In this document: in pieces, positions 59,949-64,000 of the stretch | Position numbering within the stretch: the stretch's first letter is position 1 | How the letters are laid out: each line of letters starts with the position of its first letter | Made by a program: the position numbers and the translations under genes | The notes under the pieces: generated by a model | The model's database searches: none | Seen by the model: only the letters and a program-made list of their open reading frames with translations | Told to the model about the DNA's origin: nothing | Source: Sporosalibacterium faouarense | GTDB lineage: Bacteria > Bacillota > Clostridia > Tissierellales > VENL01 | Direction: 5' to 3' | Assembly (NCBI RefSeq): GCF_016765695.1 | Contig: NZ_JAETGO010000069.1 | Span: forward strand, 1-64,000 | DNA: 64,000 nucleotides

Positions 59949-60653
59949 ATGGTTATCGAAAATATGGATAAAATTCTAGTAGTTGATGATGATGTAGAAA
60001 TATGTAATATGGTAGAAATATTCTTAGAAAAAGAACAATTTAAGGTTATAAAAGCCCACGACGGAGAAGATGCAGTTAAGAAATTTAAGGAAGAAACACC
60101 AAAATTAGTGATATTAGATATAATGCTACCTAAGATGGATGGATATGATGTATGTAGAGAAATAAAGAGAATTAGTAACGTACCTATAATAATGCTAACT
60201 GCAAAGGGCGAGACCTTTGATAAAGTATTGGGACTAAGACTTGGTGCTGATGACTATATAGTAAAACCCTTTGACCCAGAGGAGTTGATAGCTAGAATAA
60301 GGGCAGTATTGAGAAGAGTATCTCCTGATGAGAATAAAGATTCAGACCAAATAATATTTCCTAATTTAGCTATAAATATGTCTAATTTTACAATTAAGAT
60401 AAAAGATGAGATATTACAACTTCCAAGAAAAGAAATGGAATTATTATATTTTTTGGCATCTAATCCAGAAAAGGTTTTCACCAGGGAGCAGTTAATAGAG
60501 CAAATTTGGGGCTATGATTTTATTGGAGATACAAGAACTGTAGATGTACATATTAAACGATTGAGAGCTAAACTTCAAGATGTAGAGGATAATTATGAAA
60601 TTAAGACAGTTTGGGGTGTAGGGTATAAATTTGAGGTGAAAAAAGGTGCTTAA
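59949..60653 (+). CDS. OmpR/PhoB-family response regulator
   Basis: The ATG at 59949 follows GGAGTGAT; the ATG at 59934 lies across that site. The 234-aa regulator has a receiver with VVDDDVEI, VILDIMLPKMDG (phosphoacceptor Asp), IIMLTAKGE and DDYIVKPFDPEEL, and a winged helix with EQIWGYDFIGDTRTVDVHIKRLR (seen as GDTRTVDVHIKRLR) and a final VWGVGYKFE. Its end overlaps the kinase gene by 8 bp. Target genes are not evident; the HtrA gene downstream is a candidate by position. Confidence 0.93.
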   Translation: MVIENMDKILVVDDDVEICNMVEIFLEKEQFKVIKAHDGEDAVKKFKEETPKLVILDIMLPKMDGYDVCREIKRISNVPIIMLTAKGETFDKVLGLRLGADDYIVKPFDPEELIARIRAVLRRVSPDENKDSDQIIFPNLAINMSNFTIKIKDEILQLPRKEMELLYFLASNPEKVFTREQLIEQIWGYDFIGDTRTVDVHIKRLRAKLQDVEDNYEIKTVWGVGYKFEVKKGA

Positions 60654-62073
60654 TTCTGTATTTAGAAAAATGACCTTAGTTTACCTAATTGTAATTTTGA
60701 TTAGTTTTGCTATTCTAGGGGTTTCTATGATAAAAATGTTCGAAAATTACTATTTTGAAAAGAGAAGTGAGGCTCTGATAGAATCCGGAGAAAAATTAAA
60801 CAAAACAGTAATACAATATTTGAATAACACTATAAGCTATGAGCGATTAAGCGTAGAGTTAGAATCTATTGAAAGATTTTTAAATGCTAAGATTTGGGTT
60901 ATTGATAAATCAGGCAGGATATATGGGATTTCAAGTGTATCTGAACAGGAATGGATTGGAAAACAGATTTCAAACGAAGACAAAGTTAGAGTATTGCAAG
61001 GGAAAATAATTAGTAAAATGGGAGAATATGATGAGGTGTTTGGGGTACCAGTTCTCACAGTTGGTATGCCTATATATATAAATAATGTTGTTATAAATGC
61101 AGTATTTATGCATACTCCAGTTTATGAAATTGATGAAACCTTGCATGAGGTTTATAAAATTATTTTAACATCAATGGCAGTAGCTTTGATTATAGCTACT
61201 TTATTAATATACTATACATCCCAAAGAATCTCTAAACCGTTAACAGAAATTAATAGTATTACTAAAAAAATCGCTTCAGGAGAATTTCATAAACGATTAA
61301 ATATAAAAAGTAATGATGAAATAGGACAACTATCTCAGTCTTTTAACAATATGGCAAAGGATCTAGAGAAGCTAGAAGAGATGAGAAAGGGTTTTATAGC
61401 CGATGTATCCCATGAGCTAAGATCACCATTAACATTAATTAAGGGATATATTAAGGGACTTATGGATGAGAATCTGTCTGATGAAAAAAGAAATCAGTAT
61501 GTAAAAATAATATATGGAGAAACTGAGCGATTAACGGAGTTAATTAATAACCTATTAGACCTATCGAGAATGGAATCGGGAAATTATCCTTTAAATATTG
61601 TAAGCTTTGATATTAATGAATTACTTAGAAGAAATATTATTAAATTTGGAAATAAATTAGAAGAAAAGAATATTGATGTTGATGTAGATTTCCAAGAAGA
61701 TCCTTTAAAAGTAAGAGGAGAAATGGAAAGCATATCTCAGGTTATTTCTAATATAATAGATAATGCAATTAAATTTATGAATAATGATAGTGAAGATAAA
61801 CTGATGATAACTTCATGTATTAAGAATGAAAAAGCGTATATTTCTATAGCAGATACTGGATTAGGAATACCGAATAATGAAAAGGAAAATATATGGAAAA
61901 GATTCTATAAAGGAGATAAGTCTAGATCAAGACAAATAAAAGGAACTGGATTAGGACTTTCCATAGTGAAGGAAATTATTAAAAATCACGGTGAAGATAT
62001 ATGGATAGAGAGCGAAGTTAATAAAGGGACAAAATTTACATTTACATTAGATGCGATAAAAAATGAGCAATAG
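60646..62073 (+). CDS. Membrane sensor histidine kinase
   Basis: The 475-aa kinase starts at GTG, seven bases after GAGGTG. Membrane segments lie at about 10-30 and 170-190, flanking an extracellular sensor of about 140 residues with a PAS/Cache-like KIWVIDKSGRIYGIS. HAMP (about 191-243), HisKA with H256 in DVSHELRSP, and an ATPase with NIIDNAIKFM and GTGLGLSIVKEI follow. The gene is coupled to the regulator upstream. The layout resembles envelope-stress sensors. Confidence 0.93.
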   Translation: MLNSVFRKMTLVYLIVILISFAILGVSMIKMFENYYFEKRSEALIESGEKLNKTVIQYLNNTISYERLSVELESIERFLNAKIWVIDKSGRIYGISSVSEQEWIGKQISNEDKVRVLQGKIISKMGEYDEVFGVPVLTVGMPIYINNVVINAVFMHTPVYEIDETLHEVYKIILTSMAVALIIATLLIYYTSQRISKPLTEINSITKKIASGEFHKRLNIKSNDEIGQLSQSFNNMAKDLEKLEEMRKGFIADVSHELRSPLTLIKGYIKGLMDENLSDEKRNQYVKIIYGETERLTELINNLLDLSRMESGNYPLNIVSFDINELLRRNIIKFGNKLEEKNIDVDVDFQEDPLKVRGEMESISQVISNIIDNAIKFMNNDSEDKLMITSCIKNEKAYISIADTGLGIPNNEKENIWKRFYKGDKSRSRQIKGTGLGLSIVKEIIKNHGEDIWIESEVNKGTKFTFTLDAIKNEQ

Positions 62074-62089
62074 ATATTGCTCATTTTTT
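62058..62089 (+). terminator. Rho-independent terminator
   Basis: AAAAAATGAGCAAT and ATTGCTCATTTTTT pair perfectly around AGAT. The stem contains the stop codon of the kinase gene. Confidence 0.85.
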
Positions 62090-62186
62090 AATACAAGTCG
62101 AAACTGCATAATTAACAATCTAGGGTCTTGCATGGATACTAGAGTTTTATGCAAGCTTGTATTTTAAATAAATATATATTTACAAA

Positions 62187-62366
62187 TTACATTATGCTCT
62201 CTATAAGTTTTTGATATTTATTTAAAGCATCATCTAAATCTTTACTTGCACGAATTACTTCAGGATGCCGTAAATTTCCTTTTCTAAGGATTAAAGAGTT
62301 GAGATTACTTCTTAATTCTTCGATGGTTTTTATTAAAGTCTGTAATTCTAGAGAAATAATAATCAC
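62187..62366 (-). CDS. Spo0E-like protein with probable non-standard start
   Basis: The frame (up to 59 codons) encodes LQTLIKTIEELRSNLNSLI followed by EVIRASKDLDDALNKYQKLI, the helix pair and S-x-x-LD signature of Spo0E-like phosphatases. The only ATG or GTG codon, GTG at 62366-62364, overlaps the ribosome site AAAGGAG itself. The next suitably spaced codons are ATT (62360 or 62357), so AUU initiation is likely, as in infC. An inverted repeat (CTTGCAT/ATGCAAG, 62127-62155) lies downstream. It is convergent with the kinase gene and divergent from htrA. Confidence 0.7.
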   Translation of the reverse strand: MIIISLELQTLIKTIEELRSNLNSLILRKGNLRHPEVIRASKDLDDALNKYQKLIESIM

Positions 62367-62478
62367 TCCTTTATGAATAGATAAAAAGAATAAATTTACA
62401 ATTTATTCATAATTTATTAAATATTATACCCTATAATAAAGATATACAAAACATATATTTTGTAAAGGAGGATTTTTT

Positions 62479-63597
62479 ATGAGTGATATGCAAATAGATT
62501 ATCAAAAAAAATATAAAAGAACTAAGATAATAAACATGGTCTTGGTTTCAGTAGTCATTGGAATACTTATAGGAAGCGCTTTTACTTATGGTTTAATAGG
62601 AAATCAAGGGATTATTGAAGGAAGTAAGGTAAGTGCAGATAGTGTCAAAGCCATAAACACTTCTTACACTAGTCCTGTGGTAGAAGTAGCAGATGAAGTT
62701 TTGCCTTCTATAGTGATGATAAAAAATAAACAGCAACTCAGTAGTGGATTCATGTCTCAATCAGTTGATAGTGGCACAGGCTCAGGTATTATATATAAAA
62801 GTGACGGTTATATAATTACCAATCAACACGTAATTAATGGAGCTAGTGAGATAGAAGTTATACTTCATGATGGAAGAAGCTTTGATGCTAGAATATTAGG
62901 AGAAGATGAAAAAACAGATTTGGCAGTTATTAAGATTGAAGGGAACAATTTTCCAGCAGCCAAGCTTGGAAATTCTGATAACATAAAGGTTGGTCAATTA
63001 GCAGTAGCCATTGGAAATCCAATGGGAGAAGAGTTTTCAGGCAGTGTTACAGCAGGAATAATTAGTGCCATGGACCGTACTTTAAATATGGGAACAAATA
63101 AGATAAAGCTTATCCAAACAGATGCTGCAATAAACCCTGGAAATAGTGGCGGAGCATTAGTGAATAAGAATGGTGAAGTAATAGGAATTAATAGTATAAA
63201 ACTTTCAGCTACAGATGTAGAAGGGATGGGATTTTCTATTCCAATTAATGATGCATTACCAATAATTGAAGAATTAGTTGAAAATGGATACATTAAGAGA
63301 CCTTGGATTGGAGTTACAATAGGTAATGTAACTGAAGCTTTATCACAAAGATATAATGTGCCTATAGGAGTGTTTATTAGTCAAGTTGATCCTTCAGGAC
63401 CAGCTGCAAAAGTAGGCTTAAGAACAAACGATATAATAACTGAAATTGAGGGAGATAAAGTAGAAACAGTATCAGAATTATCCAAGATAATGGAAGAATA
63501 TGAACCAAATGATAATATAACCTTAAAGATATATAGAGGAGATAAATACATTGACATCAATCTTCAACTAGGAGTTATGCCTTCTAGGTTGAGTTAA
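62479..63597 (+). CDS. HtrA/DegP-like membrane-anchored serine protease
   Basis: The 372-aa protease has one N-terminal membrane anchor (about 18-40) and a trypsin-like S1C domain with the triad H117 (ITNQHVI), D147 (KTDLAVI) and S223 (NPGNSGGAL). A PDZ domain follows (about 270-365; RPWIGVTIGN, GPAAKVGLRTNDIITEIEG seen as AAKVGLRTNDIITEI). It should degrade misfolded proteins outside the membrane. AAGGAGG precedes the ATG. The two-component system upstream may control it, as CssRS does in Bacillus, but no site was identified. Confidence 0.94.
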   Translation: MSDMQIDYQKKYKRTKIINMVLVSVVIGILIGSAFTYGLIGNQGIIEGSKVSADSVKAINTSYTSPVVEVADEVLPSIVMIKNKQQLSSGFMSQSVDSGTGSGIIYKSDGYIITNQHVINGASEIEVILHDGRSFDARILGEDEKTDLAVIKIEGNNFPAAKLGNSDNIKVGQLAVAIGNPMGEEFSGSVTAGIISAMDRTLNMGTNKIKLIQTDAAINPGNSGGALVNKNGEVIGINSIKLSATDVEGMGFSIPINDALPIIEELVENGYIKRPWIGVTIGNVTEALSQRYNVPIGVFISQVDPSGPAAKVGLRTNDIITEIEGDKVETVSELSKIMEEYEPNDNITLKIYRGDKYIDINLQLGVMPSRLS

Positions 63598-63649
63598 TAT
63601 AGATAGTTAGGATGTTTAGTTTAACACAAATTTTTAAGAATTATAATAT

Positions 63650-63687
63650 AAAAAAGCTTGGCTCCCCCCTGTGCCAAGCTTTTTTAC
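63650..63687 (+). terminator. Rho-independent terminator
   Basis: AAAAAAGCTTGGC and GCCAAGCTTTTTT pair perfectly around a C-rich 10-base loop. Confidence 0.88.
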
Positions 63688-64000
63688 GTTACATATATAA
63701 TAACATTATGAATATTTAAATTTTCTGACTTCAGAGAAGACTATGGGGTAAAGAGGAATAGAGAAATAATATTAAAGTAAAAATATTTAGAAAAATCAGA
63801 AAAATCATCGCAAATTAGACAATAGCTTCCAAACTTAAATAGATAATATTAGTTTTACTCCTCTAAACTAGTATGCGATTATCAAAAGTGGTTATTGGGC
63901 TTAGGAGCATGTCCTAAAAACAAATGAATGTTTTAGTCCATTATTATTTGTCTTTTCTAAACAAATAGAGACATATTCTAAGATATAATCGCACATCTGG
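63686..64000. other. Intergenic region at the window end
   Basis: No gene was seen on either strand. TGCGATTAT (63871-63879) and ATAATCGCA (63986-63994) are an inverted repeat about 107 bp apart. The region may be the upstream part of a gene beyond the window. Confidence 0.35.

Noticed and set aside
63871-63994. Inverted repeat TGCGATTAT/ATAATCGCA at the window end as a mobile element
   Set aside because: Only 9 bp, no target duplication and no gene inside; the context is cut by the window.

Overview
The window is AT-rich, gene-dense DNA with strong AGGAGG-type ribosome sites, frequent TTG and GTG starts, OmpR-type two-component systems, Spo0E-like proteins, a PyrR-type pyr leader, a Bacillus-type SOS box and many peptidases. 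This points to a peptide-using member of the Clostridia/Tissierellia (Firmicutes). No rRNA, tRNA or CRISPR array was seen. The only sign of transposons is the right end of an IS200/IS605-like element at position 1 and a 19-bp match to that end beside pepT.

Layout. 1-2.9 kb: an IS end, an OmpR-type two-component system, and a secreted DUF2680-like protein whose promoter carries a PhoB-like tandem box. 3.2-8.4 kb: a shikimate/chorismate operon (aroA, aroB, aroC, chorismate mutase, aroE, aroQ) with no DAHP synthase or shikimate kinase. 8.5-12.0 kb: two lipoproteins, a class IV aminotransferase and a C_GCAxxG_C_C redox protein. 12.07-13.35 kb: the most unusual part, with a strong promoter, a 28-aa peptide, three terminator-like hairpins, then a tandem series of six microproteins of 28-36 aa. 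Five of these share a clear QK(R/K)D(I/L)G-x-EEY-x-KHE core. 13.4-30.3 kb: peptidases M29, M3, M24 and S9, two GNAT proteins (one fused to about 880 aa of unknown sequence), an amidohydrolase, a chemoreceptor, a DUF2087-type regulator, an FAD enzyme and a 3-methyladenine glycosylase.

30.3-39.1 kb: a membrane protein, a HAD phosphatase, then a signalling module. The module is a LytS-type sensor kinase, an NtrC-type activator, paired upstream sites and a sigma-54 promoter in front of a PAS-PAS-GGDEF-EAL protein, followed by an orphan response regulator with an altered receiver. 39.6-50.2 kb: HelD, pepT, a cytoplasmic serine hydrolase of the beta-lactamase fold, a 33-aa basic peptide behind a Fur-like box, a large anchored protein, and an SOS-controlled Y-family polymerase. 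50.5-57.7 kb: a GH18 protein and a MoxR/DUF58 operon flanked by paralogous membrane proteins, one of which has a decayed copy. 57.7-59.4 kb: pyrB-pyrI on the minus strand behind a leader with two PyrR-type loops. 59.5-63.6 kb: two Spo0E-like proteins, another two-component system and an HtrA protease.

The strongest candidate for an undescribed system is the 12.1-13.35 kb microprotein array. The Fur-box peptide at 45.6 kb and the sigma-54 c-di-GMP module at 31.8-38.5 kb come next. Assignments rest on reading motifs and signals in the sequence; no database search was run.
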